This document shows, piece by piece, positions 22,321 through 33,039 of a stretch of 64,000 nt of DNA; position 1 is the stretch's first letter; every line of letters begins with the position of its first letter. A program made the position numbers and the translations under genes. This DNA is from Cryphonectria parasitica EP155 (lineage: Eukaryota; Ascomycota; Sordariomycetes; Diaporthales; Cryphonectriaceae), in assembly GCF_011745365.1 (NCBI RefSeq), contig NW_024468914.1:580001-644000 (forward strand), in the 5' to 3' direction. A model generated the notes under the pieces. That model had not been told where the DNA came from and ran no database searches. It saw only the letters and a program-made list of their open reading frames with translations.

Positions 22321-22688
22321 CTACATAGCCTCCCCGCGCGGAATAGATAACTTTGACCAATGCTGATCAGACGGGTCTTGTTGAACTGGGGAACGCGAGT
22401 GTTCTTGTGGAGAGAAAAGCTTGAAAATTGAGATTATCTTCATCAAGAGCTCTATCCCAAAGGAACATAGCTTTATGTATACAAAGCGCGGAAAACGTCC
22501 TAGTGCCGGTTCGTTTCCTACATCAACCGTTTCACTTGTTCAACAGGGTCAGTTTACCGGACATTAGAGACCTGTACGCTCGATAGTCCAGACAATAGAG
22601 ATTTGGACCTTTGATAGAACGTGGTCAAGCTCCATGCTCGAGAGAAACTAGAGCCACTCGGTGGTCTACATCTATTCTCATCTCTATG
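22321..22688. other. Gap downstream of gene D
   Basis: No gene seen; 3' flank of the repeat array of gene D. Confidence 0.4.
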
Positions 22689-25600
22689 CTAATCCTGGAG
22701 CAATGCCATCACTTCTCTGCCGCTTCCCTCATTTCCAGCTGCTGCTTGAACCACTTCAGCAGTAATCTTGACTTCATCGCTGCGCTGATCCAGAAGCAAT
22801 GCCATCACTTCTCTGCCGCTTCCCTCATTTCCAGCTGCTGCTTGAACCACTTCAGCAGTAATCTTGACCTCATCGCTGCGCTGATCCAGAAGCAATGCCA
22901 TCACTTCTCTGCTGCTTCCCTCATTTCCAGCTGCTGCTTGGACCACTTCAGCAGTAATCTTGACTTCATCGCTGCGCTGATCCAGAAGCAATGCCATCAC
23001 TTCTCTGCCGCTCCCCCAATTTCCAGCTGCTGCTTGAACCACTTCAGCAGTAATCTTAACCTCATCGCTGCGCTGATCCAGAAGCAATGCCATCACTTCT
23101 CTGCCGCTCCTCCAATTTCCAGCTGCTGCTTGGACCACTTCAGCAGTAATCTTGACCTCATCGCTGCGCTGATCCAGAAGCAATGCCATCACTTCTCTGC
23201 CGCTCCTCCAATTTCCAGCTGCTGCTTGGACCACTTCAGCAGTAATCTTGACCTCATCGCTGCGCTGATCCAGAAGCAATGCCATCACTTCTCTGCTGCT
23301 CCTCCAATTTCCAGCTGCTGCTTGAACCACTTCAGCAGTAATCTTAACCTCATCGCTGCGCTGATCCAGAAGCAATGCCATCACTTCTCTGCCGCTCCTC
23401 CAATTTCCAGCTGCTGCTTGGACCACTTCAGCAGTAATCTTGACCTCATCGCTGCGCTGATCCAGAAGCAATGCCATCACTTCTCTGCTGCTCCTCCAAT
23501 TTCCAGCTGCTGCTTGAACCACTTCAGCAGTAATCTTAACCTCATCGCTGCGCTGATCCAGAAGCAATGCCATCACTTCTCTGCCGCTTCCCTCATTTCC
23601 AGCTGCTGCTTGAACCACTTCAGCAGTAATCTTGACTTCATCGCTGCGCTGATCCAGAAGCAATGCCATCACTTCTCTGCCGCTTCCCTCATTTCCAGCT
23701 GCTGCTTGAACCACTTCAGCAGTAATCTTAACCTCATCGCTGCGCTGATCCAGAAGCAATGCCATCACTTCTCTGCTGCTCCTCCAATTTCCAGCTGCTG
23801 CTTGGACTACTTCAGCAGTAATCTTAACCTCATCGCCATAATGTATAAGAAGCTTTTCCATAGCATGCTCATCAAATGATGCTGCAAGCAATTCAACCAA
23901 TCGAGAAGTGATTTCACTTCTGTCTCTGTGCTGATCCAAGAGCAATGCCATCACTTCTTCGCCGCTCCCCCCATTTCCAGCTGCTGCTTGAACCACTTCA
24001 GCAGTAATCTTAACTTCATCGCTGCGCTGATCCAGAAGCAATGCCATCACTTCTCTGCTGCTCCTCCAATTTCCAGCTGCTGCTTGAACCACTTCAGCAG
24101 TAATCTTAACTTCATCGCTGCGCTGATCCAGAAGCAATGCTATCACTTCTCTGCCGCTTCCCTCATTTCCAGCTGCTGCTTGGACCACTTCAGCAGTAAT
24201 CTTGACTTCATCGCTGCGCTGATCCAGAAGCAATGCCATCACTTCTCTGCCGCTCCTCTCATTTCCAGCTGCTGCTTGGACCACTTCAGCAGTAATCTTG
24301 ACTTCATCGCTGCGCTGATCCAGAAGCAATGCCATCACTTCTCTGCTGCTCTTCAAGTTTCCAGCTGCTGCTTGAACCACTTCAGCAGTGATCTTGACTT
24401 CATCACTGCGCTGATGGAGGAGTAGTGCTATCACTTCTTGATCAAAAGCTCCTGTGAGGCGTATTGTCTTTCTTTCAGTAATATGCGTGTCGCTTCCCCT
24501 TCTCCCAAGTAAATTAGCCATCTTTCTTAGCTTAAACCACTCTGTATCATCTCGATCTTTATATTCTGATAATATGGTTTCAGCAGCCATAAGTGTGTGG
24601 GGGAGCTCCCTTCCTGGTGGGCTTTGATGGGTACTTATCGCCTTTCGGAGATTCCAGGATGCTTCATCAAACTTTCCCTTATCGGCCAGAATCAGTCCCT
24701 GATTCCCTAATCGAGTTATTCTGCCCGGGTAGCTTTTCAACTCCACTTTCGCATGTTCTGGTAGCCGGCTGTTCATGAAGCGGTCGTAGTCTTCTTCGTC
24801 TCCTGGCATGTTCTGGAACTTTTTCCAGTCCCATACGAGCAGAAAATCATGGATTTTCATGAGCAGCGGAGGCTCTCGCCATCGTTCGTCGTCTGTGAGA
24901 GTGACGGAAATTGCAATAATAGTGCAATAGTCTTCATGTAGTCTGATGATTGCGGGCTTTGATGCGTCCTGCAGTAAGCAGACAAGATCCCCCTCTCGGA
25001 TGGATTTCGCGGTGGGATGGAGAGTCCAGTGACTACTCCGTTTCATCTCCTGGCCCAAATGCCCAGATGCGTTCTTAAAGGCAATGCTGACATCCTGCGA
25101 ATCAATCCAGGCACCGCCACTTTCTACCCGGGAAACTTCTCCTAGGATCGAGCCCTTGCACCGAATCACTGCAATCTCCTCATCCTTCCATGTTTCCACA
25201 GATGCTTGGGTGCCGACAAGAAATTTGACAAGTCGATGAAAGAGGTCCTTCCATTGGATGTTGTAGTCAGGCAACAAATCAGCTGGGATATCATCGTCAG
25301 AGCTCATGCCGAGCAAGGCGTAAACCTTGTCTAAACGCTCCGTAGCCTCACGGTTGTGGTACATATCTAGCAGTTCTCCGAGGGGGCGTATATAAAGAGA
25401 AAACCTGTTCGAGCGACTAGTTGCGTATTTAGACCGGAGTCCTGCGCCCTTTATAAGATAAATCGCCGAACGAGTCCGACTCAGTAGGTCAAGATCTCCG
25501 CAAGTGTTGTTCAGCGCCTTTAAACCTTCGCAAAAAGCGTATCCATCAATCTCCATGGAATGGCATGCGATCACAATATGTCGAGCTGCAGCAACTTCCT

Positions 25601-26380
25601 GAAGGACCTGAAATCACCTCGTTAGAAATGTCTATCGATTCTGTTGCTCGTCCCGGACCTTACCCAGATGCGCCGGAACCACCCCTGTTGAAGTAGCTTT
25701 TGTACGGCTTGCTGGTTCGCCTCCCTATTTGAAGACGTAGACCGCTCTTCGGCAGCGATTTCTATACTTTTGAGCGCTTGATCGCTATCAGTTGTGGCCT
25801 GTCCAGCTGCTTGACCATGACCCGGCGTCGCCTCTTCAAGCCAAACGATCACACGATTTGCTTTCGCATAGATCTTTGCCATGAGCTGAACTTGGCGGTT
25901 TCGCTCTTCCGTGTCACTCTGATTAATGCAAATAGCATCAACCCAAATGACTCGTGGCAAGGAGCGATCCCGAAGCCAAGATAGCGCAGCATGAAGGTTT
26001 TCTGTGACACGGAGATCCCCGTCGTCTGTAAAAATAGACCGACATTTGTTCGGAGATCCCCATACGTAGGATAAAGCCTCGTAAAGATGAGTGGCTCTCC
26101 ACGAGTCTAGAAGGTGATAGTCGAAGAGCTGGCATTGTATCGGAGCATGTTTTTCTCGATGCGGCATGAGTCGAAGCAGCCGGATGCAGCCATCCGGCAA
26201 CGGCCGGTATGCAAACATCGTGCAGGGCCGGTTGGTAGTCGTCTGGAAACCAGTATCACACAGTGGAGTTGCTAGGATTTCGAGGTTGTCTTGCGCACAC
26301 AGACTTCTATTCTCTTGGAGACCGAGCTCTGACTCCTGCTCGCACTGCCTAGGATGGTGCTTCAAGTCTTCCGAAGCCAT
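22689..26380 (-). CDS. Gene D: HET-domain protein with long 32-residue repeat array
   Basis: Exons 26380-25664 and 25607-22689 (56-bp intron, GTAAGG...TTTCAG) give about 1,211 residues with no internal stop. The HET domain reads YEALSYVWG, then VIWVDAICINQSDTEERNRQ, then RRIW-VLQEVAAARHIV across the splice, followed by LDKVYALLGMSSDD. A middle region of about 350 residues is unassigned but has an apparent helical LGNQGLILADKGKFDEA segment. The C-terminus is about 18 units of REVMALLLDQRSDEVKITAE plus VVQAAAGN and a variable turn. No NB-ARC or NACHT motif is present. HET proteins trigger incompatibility cell death; here the repeats could serve directly as sensor or scaffold. The last unit is cut to REVMALLQD. 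Confidence 0.8.
22690..24455 (-). repeat. 96-bp tandem array coding the 32-residue repeat of gene D
   Basis: About 18 units plus a partial one. Sixteen are nearly identical; units 6 and 7 (about 23820-23950) are divergent (SRLVELLAASFDEHA) and split the array into blocks of 5 and 12. Unit-to-unit amino-acid change is concentrated in the turn N-x-x-S: E-G, W-R, W-G, E-R, G-G and L-K are seen, followed by Ser then Gly or Ser. Each unit looks like a helix-turn-helix pair, so an alpha-solenoid is likely. Confidence 0.9.
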
Positions 26381-26632
26381 AGCTTAGATCGATGCTGCAA
26401 TGGCGAGGCTTTAGGTGAGTGTTCGGCAATCTAGGATTGTTTCTTATGCGAATACAAGTCTGATAAGCAGACCTGGAAAGGGCCTGTGCTGCTCTCGGGG
26501 TGGAGGATGCTTCGTGAGCTTTGAATCGTACGGCAGCTTTTATATGAAAAGGAGCGTCTGATGTGCTCATGGATGCGATAAAAGGCGGAGTGCGGGGTTC
26601 CTATCGAACTCACGAAAGGATGACATAACCAA
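26381..26632. promoter_or_regulatory. Upstream region of gene D
   Basis: About 250 bp between the gene D start and the duplicated block at 26633; assigned as promoter by position only. Confidence 0.25.
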
Positions 26633-27440
26633 GGGTAGGCCCGGGTTCCGAGCGGACTGCTCCACTCGCTCACTCATTACTGGTTGTTATTTATGGGGCA
26701 GTGAACTCAAGGTTAGGTGAAAATTCAGGTCATAGTTACTTGTGCTTTTTTCCTTCTTCTTCTATCTTCATCTATCCTGAGCCCAAAGGTACTAGTGCAC
26801 CCGTCTCTATAGGCAAAGTACAACAAAGGGCCGGCAGGCCCGCAACCCATGTGACAAGGGGCCTGAATGGCCCTCCCACACCCATGAGACCAGTGCCTTT
26901 ATTCCGACAGTTCGAACACAACAACATTCAAAATTGTCCAAGGAAGAGTGGTGGGAAAGAAATTTCTTCTATTTGCAAACAGAAACATGTCGTGGCGTTG
27001 CGTGGCTGACGCATCGCCTGGCTCTACGCAATGAGAATATAGACCATTTCAGGTTAGCATCTGGAACTCAGGAACAGAAAAACTCCTGGTCAGTGAAGAC
27101 GCGGTTCTTTACGGAGACTCTATTTATGTTCAGCTGCGAGTGGCATCACCGCCAAAAAAATATCACCTTGATGCTATTGCCACTTTAGCATCGATCGAAG
27201 CGATGGCTCCAGGAGACTTGCAGCGAGACCATTTCCCAGGGAGTCTGGCTAGGGGAGCGCAAGTCGTCTGTGCGCGCGAGGCGGCCCAACAATCCTGGCC
27301 ACTCCAGCGCGCGATGCTGAGTTCCAGACGACTACCGACCGGGCCGGGCCGGGCCGGATACAAGTGGTCCGACAGGGTGCACCGGCAAGCGGACATCTTC
27401 TGCACCCCTAGTATCCCTCGCCCGTGTCTGCATACCTAGT
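26633..27440 (+). repeat. Duplicated block containing R1, copy 2
   Basis: Homologous to 18899-19740 in the same orientation, including R1 (26690-26915), the run CATGTCGTGGCGTTGCGTGG and the GCCGGGCC-rich stretch. It leads directly into the HET relic at 27441. Confidence 0.7.
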
Positions 27441-27662
27441 ATTCTTCTCCGTTGCCAGATAGTCGCATCCGTCTGCTTTGGCTCATGCTGCAGAGGAAAA
27501 AACAGGCACCGGTACAATGCCAGCTCCTATTCCTTTCTGGACTCATTTTTACGAGGCTTCATCCTACGCACGGGGCTTCTAGTGAAAGCCCGCCTTTTAT
27601 TTTCACAGATGACGGTGACCTCCTCGGCATGGAAAAAGTAGAAGAGTCCAGCTGGCCAGCCT
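27441..27662 (+). pseudogene. HET-domain 5' relic related to gene D
   Basis: Reads PLPDSRIRLLWLM, then APVQCQL and FIFTDDGDL. Gene D has PLPDGCIRLLRLM, APIQCQL and SIFTDDGDL. The segment between is shortened and the frame ends at 27662 before any HET catalytic-like core. It is therefore a decayed paralogous gene start, preceded by the duplicated promoter-like block. Confidence 0.65.
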
Positions 27663-27669
27663 AGCTGCT

Positions 27670-29080
27670 ATGGACAACTTTGTCCAGCTGGACGAGAAGC
27701 ACCGGGTGCTCATCTACCGCTTATGCAGGACTGCAGTCCCGGGCAGGCAGCAGAACCTAGTCACACTTGTGGCACAAACATCAGCTGCAGGGCCAGCTGC
27801 TCAAGGACATCTGAGCTTCCTACGGCAACGTGCCGCTGGGCGATCCCAAGGTCCACCAGCTCCAGGCAGACGATAGTACAGGCGTCATACTGCTCGAGAT
27901 ACTAGGCGGGTAGGGCTGCACTGCATGCTGGGATCTCACGAGAGCAAGAGATGCTATTACGCGCCGCTGGAGAGAGGCAGGCCACAGCCCTGCAGAGACC
28001 CGCTGGACCCAAGGGCAGATGCAGACGTCGATAGGCAACCAAAAGCATGCGCGGTCCTGGATTGTCCGGGCCAGCGATGATGATACCCAGCACAGGCCAC
28101 ATGCAGCTGGCGCAACTGAGGATAGCGCTATGGAGAAGGACGATTGATTGCTGAGAGCTGGGACAGAGTCTCAGGGCAGGGGACGCCACGCGTCTCCGGA
28201 AGGTTGATCTGGAGGAGGATAACGGCCGGGACTCGTCACGGGTGAGGAGGGTGGCTTGGGTGATTCACATTTGGCTCGCGAGATCTGCTTGGCATCATCG
28301 AAGCAGCCACCTAGGCGCGGGCCGAGAAGAAGACAGCAACAGCGAGGCGAAGCCAGGAACAAAAGGAGCAGGCGATCCGAGAGGAGGACTTGGTGCTGCT
28401 GCGGCTCAGGCAGGCCCGCTTGTGTGGATGTGTGTTGGCACCCATACTATTCTCAGCACCTCATTCATCGGGTTGTGGGCGTACGGGAAAGGCTGGCACA
28501 AGAAGATCGGCGGACAGCTGTCAGTACGCTGGGATGGACACTTGTATGCGTGGTTCTTTTTGGGGGGGGGGGGGAAGGGCGAAAGATTGCCAGGCTGAGG
28601 TCTGGAGCTGACAACGTTGCGGTATTGCGACTCGTGGGTAGCTTATACGCAACATCTTTGTCATGAACGAGGAGGTGATGGTGTGGTGACGGACCGCGAC
28701 AACGGCCGCAAGGTGGCACGGTCCATGTCCGAGCCAGTCGGCCGAGTGGCTGTGGCATGGCATATATACTGTGGCAGCTCCCGGCGGAACACCCGGGCGG
28801 GTGCTGCGGAGGAGATGCAGGTTGGCCAAGCCGCGGGAAGAGCAGTCCGAGTGTATGGGACGAGACGGCAACTCACGGACACGGGGATACTGACCACCTG
28901 AGCAGAAACTTGGCGCGGGTTATGCAAGCAGGCACTGGCATACGGGTTGAGAGACAACGGTACCGGCCGATTGAGCTCGAGATGGGGCGGCGCATCCGGG
29001 GGCTAGTAGCGAGGCAGGTTGCGAGCCGGATGGACGATGAGGACAACGATGACGATGACATCGAGTAGGCCAGGGAGGTG
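27670..29080 (+). pseudogene. Decayed OrsD-like (C2H2-type) protein gene
   Basis: Begins MDNFVQLDEKHRVLIYRLC, resembling the start of fungal OrsD-like proteins (orsellinic acid cluster protein D family). Further on, in changing frames, come ARDAITRRWREAGH, then MQTSIGNQKHARSWIVRA, then RRVAWVIHIWLA, matching the order of conserved segments I know for the family. Multiple frameshifts and stops separate them. DNA is GC-rich with many CAGCTG motifs. The assignment rests on recalled family motifs and should be treated as moderate. The stretch after about 28300 is only weakly supported. Confidence 0.45.
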
Positions 29081-29655
29081 GGGGACAGCTGTTCATGTTG
29101 GGGACAAAGTGCTGCTGATCGGTGCTGATGGAGTGACAGAGCTGGTGCGTATGGGCGCTGGCGCGGGGGCAGTTTGGGATCGGTGCTGAAGACAAGGATA
29201 GACAAAAGTGGATTTGGGCGCAGTCTGACGCGCTGGATGATGGACCGTGGCGCTCGCCACTTTTCAGTTGTGTCGTGCTCCGGCACTGACAAGCCCGAGG
29301 CCGCGGCACTGGTGGCACATATCACGTCTGAGGCAGGCGAAGAGGCCCATGGGCGGTGCCGACACCCATGGATTGGTTGTTCTCGTTCCGTCTGACAGGA
29401 TGCTGTTGCTCGCTCTCATTGGTCAACAGTATAGCTGAGTGCGGGGTTCACAAACGCACGACGGTCCATGTTAGCATTGGGAAATCGCTCCGTTAGAGGT
29501 GGCACAGCTTCTCGGTAGTGCCATGTTTTCGACGACAGCCCACCAAGATTCGAGCCCAAAGTTCAAGCCGCATCGCGCCCATTTCTATGAACTCAACACC
29601 GTCCCTATAATCGCACCTTGCTCGTTTGCCGGAAGCAGAGTCCCGCGCACGCACA
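29081..29655. promoter_or_regulatory. Upstream region of gene E
   Basis: No gene supported; precedes the ATG of gene E. No core promoter motif is evident. Confidence 0.25.
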
Positions 29656-31889
29656 ATGCGCCTTCTCCAGCTCCACGATGACCAAGTGACTCTCACCAAC
29701 GACCTGACCCACGATCTTCCGCCCTATGCAATCTTGTCGCACACCTGGGGCGCTGATAGTGAGGAGGTCACCTTTCAGGACCTGTCAGACAAGAGAGGGG
29801 AACACAAAACTGGTTACAAAAAGATCTTGTTCTGTGGGCAGCAGGCCAGGCGCGACGGTCTCCAGCACTTCTGGGTAGACACCTGCTGCATCGACAAGAC
29901 GAGCTCCGCAGAGCTGACGGAAGCCATCAACTCTATGTTCCGATGGTATAGATATGCCAAGATATGTTATGTGTACTTATCAGATGTGTCGACGGACGCT
30001 ACTCAACCATCAAGCCCCTGGTTACCTCAGTTCCACCGGAGTAGGTGGTTCACCCGTGGATGGACGCTCCAAGAGCTTCTTGCACCCTTGTCGGTCAGCT
30101 TCTTCTCGGCCGAAGGAGATTGTCTAGGTGACAAGGTATCTCTGGAGATGGAAATACACAGCATCACCAAGATCAAGATTGCTGCACTTCGCGGAACTCC
30201 ACTGAGCCAGTTTCCAACCCACGAGCGAATGGCCTGGTTCCATGGTCGTCAAACTACAAAAGAAGAGGATGCCGCGTATTGTCTGCTTGGGATATTCGAC
30301 GTGTTCCTACCCATGATCTATGGGGAGGGTAGGGGAAACGCCATGAGTCGGCTGCTAAAGGCTGTCGAAGAGAAGGCAAGCAGCCCGAGTGTCTCGCGTA
30401 GCACACCCTACCAAGGTAAGTAGCCCCAATCTAGTCCTCGAACTTCTTACTCGATACTTACTTACCACTTGTTCTCAAAAGCAACGCAAACTTCTCATCT
30501 TGTGGTCCCTCTCGGACAGAATGAGGACTTTGTTGGAAGAGAAACTATTCTCGCACAGCTAGTCGGAAAGATCCTGCCAACCGCAAGAAAAAAAATGATT
30601 GCCAGAGGACGGTGCTCGAGGGTCTCGGGGGCATCGGCAAAACCCAGGTCGCCCTCGAGGCTGCTTATCGTGTTCATGATCAGGACTCGGATTGCTCTGT
30701 GTTCTGGGTCCCAGCCGTCACCTTGGCGACCCTCGAAAATGCCTACAGAGAGATCGGTCAAGCGCTTGGCACGCCCGGCATCGCGGACGACAAAGTGGAC
30801 GTCAAAGCGCTTGTCAAAGAAGATCTCGACAAGAGTACTGCTAAGTGGCTCTTGATCATCGATAATCTTGACGATATCGGCTTGTTCAATGACGGGGCTG
30901 TGCAAGGCTGCCTCCCTTTCAATCGACAGGGCTCGATCCTGTTCACGACGCGCAATCATGAAGTTGCGATACAGCTCGGTGTCTCACCGAAGAACATATT
31001 TGCGATCGAGGAAATGAACGAAGTCGAAGGGTCAGAACTGCTGCAGAGCGGCCTAAAAGACCGGCAAGTCCGAGACGCTCAAGCCACAAGAGATCTTCTG
31101 CGGCACTTGACCTATCTGCCCCTCGCCATCAAGCAAGCATCCGCATACATGGCGAGAACGGGCGAGACGACAGCAGCATATCTCCGATACTGTCTTACGT
31201 CCGACGAGACTCAGATGGAGCTCCTGAATGCCGAGTTCGAAGACCGGTGGAGGTATTCCAACAACACAAATCCCATCACCACGACGTGGCTCATCTCGTT
31301 CCAACACCTAGCACGATCGTACCCGTTGGCAGTGGAGTACTTGAAGTTCATATGTTTCCTAGCGGAAAAAGACATTCCAGTGTCACTATTGCCACCCGGG
31401 AAAGACGAGAAAGCCGGGGTCGAAGCGCTCGGAATTCTAGAGGGCTATGCGTTTGTTACCCTGCGGGAGCACGCAGACTCGTTCGACATCCATCGCTTGG
31501 TACGATTGGTTACACGAAACTGGGTGAAGGTTGAGTGGAACGCCTGCTGCACGAAGTCCATACAACACCTCGCCGAGCAGTATCCATTTCCGAAGCATGA
31601 GAAACGACACATTTGGATGCGGTACATGCCACATGCCGAAACAGTTCTGAAAGAACAAGAACAATGTATGGATCAAGAGGCAATTGCTAATCTTTTGTTC
31701 CTTGTCGCAAATAGTTACGATAAAGTTGGCAAATACAGAAAGGCAGAGCAAATGCATCGACAAGGACTGGAGCTGAAAAGATTAGTGCTAGGTCCAGAAC
31801 ACCCTTCAAAACTAGATAGTATGAACAATCTAGCTGTTGTGCTTCATAAGCAAGGGAAGTATAAGGAGGCAGAGCAGATGCATTGGTAG
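29656..31889 (+). pseudogene. Gene E: HET-NB-ARC-TPR receptor with homopolymer frameshift
   Basis: Exon 1 (29656-30415) encodes a complete HET domain: YAILSHTWG, FWVDTCCIDK, RSRWFTRGWTLQELLAP and YCLLGIFDVFLP. A 66-bp intron (GTAAGT...AAAAG) leads to exon 2, which starts HLVVPLGQNEDFVGRE. At 30588-30595 a run of eight A breaks the frame; with one more A it would run into the NB-ARC start. Beyond it come GLGGIGKTQVALEAAY (Walker A), WLLIIDNLDD, FTTRNHEVA and LPLAIKQASAY. The C-terminus has one TPR, then a second cut by TAG at 31887, where adjacent codons CGG CAG appear to have become TGG TAG. It could be a pseudogene, a slippage-switchable gene or an assembly error. It is a paralogue of gene C. 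Confidence 0.75.
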
Positions 31890-31974
31890 ATATTAGAGCT
31901 CAAAGTGTTAAATTTTAGGGTCAAACTACCTAGTAACTATGCGGATTCGAAGGAATTTTTTAGATCTTTTTAAT

Positions 31975-32173
31975 TGTGGCAGTGGCTATGAGAGCCTCAA
32001 GTGAATGAGGCCTGGCTAGCTATAGTGACTCACTGAGGCCTTGATTATTCAAGGAAATAGTAATGAGTTAGCGAGTATGCTAGCCTAGTTGGGACGTACT
32101 GTGCCTTGAGATAGTTAATTGAAGGAGCATCTTCCCTTTTACCATTTGTAGACCACCTAGAATGCCTCCTACA
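31975..32173 (+). mobile_element. Short TG..CA element, copy 4
   Basis: TGTGGCAG to CTCCTACA, about 199 bp, in the same orientation as the 32373 copy. No matching 5-bp flanks. It lies 85 bp after the truncated TPR end of gene E. Confidence 0.7.
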
Positions 32174-32199
32174 CACGAATTGCCTCCAATTCCCTCAGT

Positions 32200-32320
32200 A
32201 ATTACTTGCTCACTACAAGCGTAATCCGCCAACCCATATCGGCCACGGCTCCACACCACCAACACTAAAGATGTTGACTAGAAAGTTTGGCGAAACCCGT
32301 TACACCTTTCACTATATGCA
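32200..32320 (-). repeat. Dispersed repeat R3, copy 2
   Basis: Reverse-complement match to 14280-14390, lying between two copies of the short TG..CA element. Confidence 0.65.
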
Positions 32321-32372
32321 CCTAAAAACAGAATGGAGGATAACTAATTAAGAAAAAAAAAAAAGGGGGATC

Positions 32373-32577
32373 TGTGGCAGTGGAGGTGAGGCCTGACTCA
32401 CTGGCCTGAGCCATTCAATAGAAAGGCAGTGAGTCGACAGATACGCTAGCCCAACTGGGACTAGCGCTGATTGCCTTCGATATATAGTAAGGCAATTGGC
32501 AGCGCGCCTTGAGATAGTTGATGGAAGAATCATGTTCCCTTATCCCATTTGTAGTACGCCCTAGAGTGTCTTCTACA
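32373..32577 (+). mobile_element. Short TG..CA element, copy 5, with GGATC target duplication
   Basis: 205 bp from TGTGGCAG to CTTCTACA, flanked on both sides by GGATC (32368-32372 and 32578-32582). This is one of four copies in the window with a matching 5-bp duplication, and so fixes the element's boundaries. Confidence 0.85.
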
Positions 32578-32582
32578 GGATC

Positions 32583-33039
32583 GATGTGCTGGAGTTTACG
32601 TGGTAATCAGATGTAATATTTCGATTGCTTCTTTAAGCTAAAATGGAAAAGGATCCAACAGTCCAAACTTTAAAGCCTTCCTGGACTCTCTCTATGATGG
32701 ATGCATTCAGCCAAGAATATTTCATTATTTATGAGCATAATAAGCCCGTATGATTTTTTTCTCTCGCGAATTACAGACAATGAAGCTGCAGGATCAGCTT
32801 ACCATCGATATGCCAGCCGAGAGATTTATAGCAACAGGCGCAGCGCAGCCGACCAGCTATGTTGTGGGCCACCCCCTATTGGCTTGAGGATATCTCATTA
32901 GCCGCCGCCATAAGCGCTGGCTGGCTGTGAGGCTCTTCGACCCCGCCATAGCTCATCCTGTGCATTTTGGGCTGACGACAACATCATCTCTGTTCCAACC
33001 GCAACCTTAGTAGCTGTCATCGATCACCTCTCAACCGCT
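32583..33039. promoter_or_regulatory. Upstream region of gene F
   Basis: About 450 bp before the NACHT-WD40 start; no other gene recognised. Confidence 0.3.

Noticed and set aside
22611..24425. Plus-strand ORFs over the gene D array (HHFSAASLISSCCLNHF-type repeats)
   Set aside because: Antisense reading of the 96-bp units. Cys/Ser/His-rich text looks striking but only mirrors the coding repeat.
22690..24455. CRISPR-like array in gene D
   Set aside because: Regular spacing comes from coding tandem repeats without spacers, in a eukaryotic genome; the reading frame runs through every unit.
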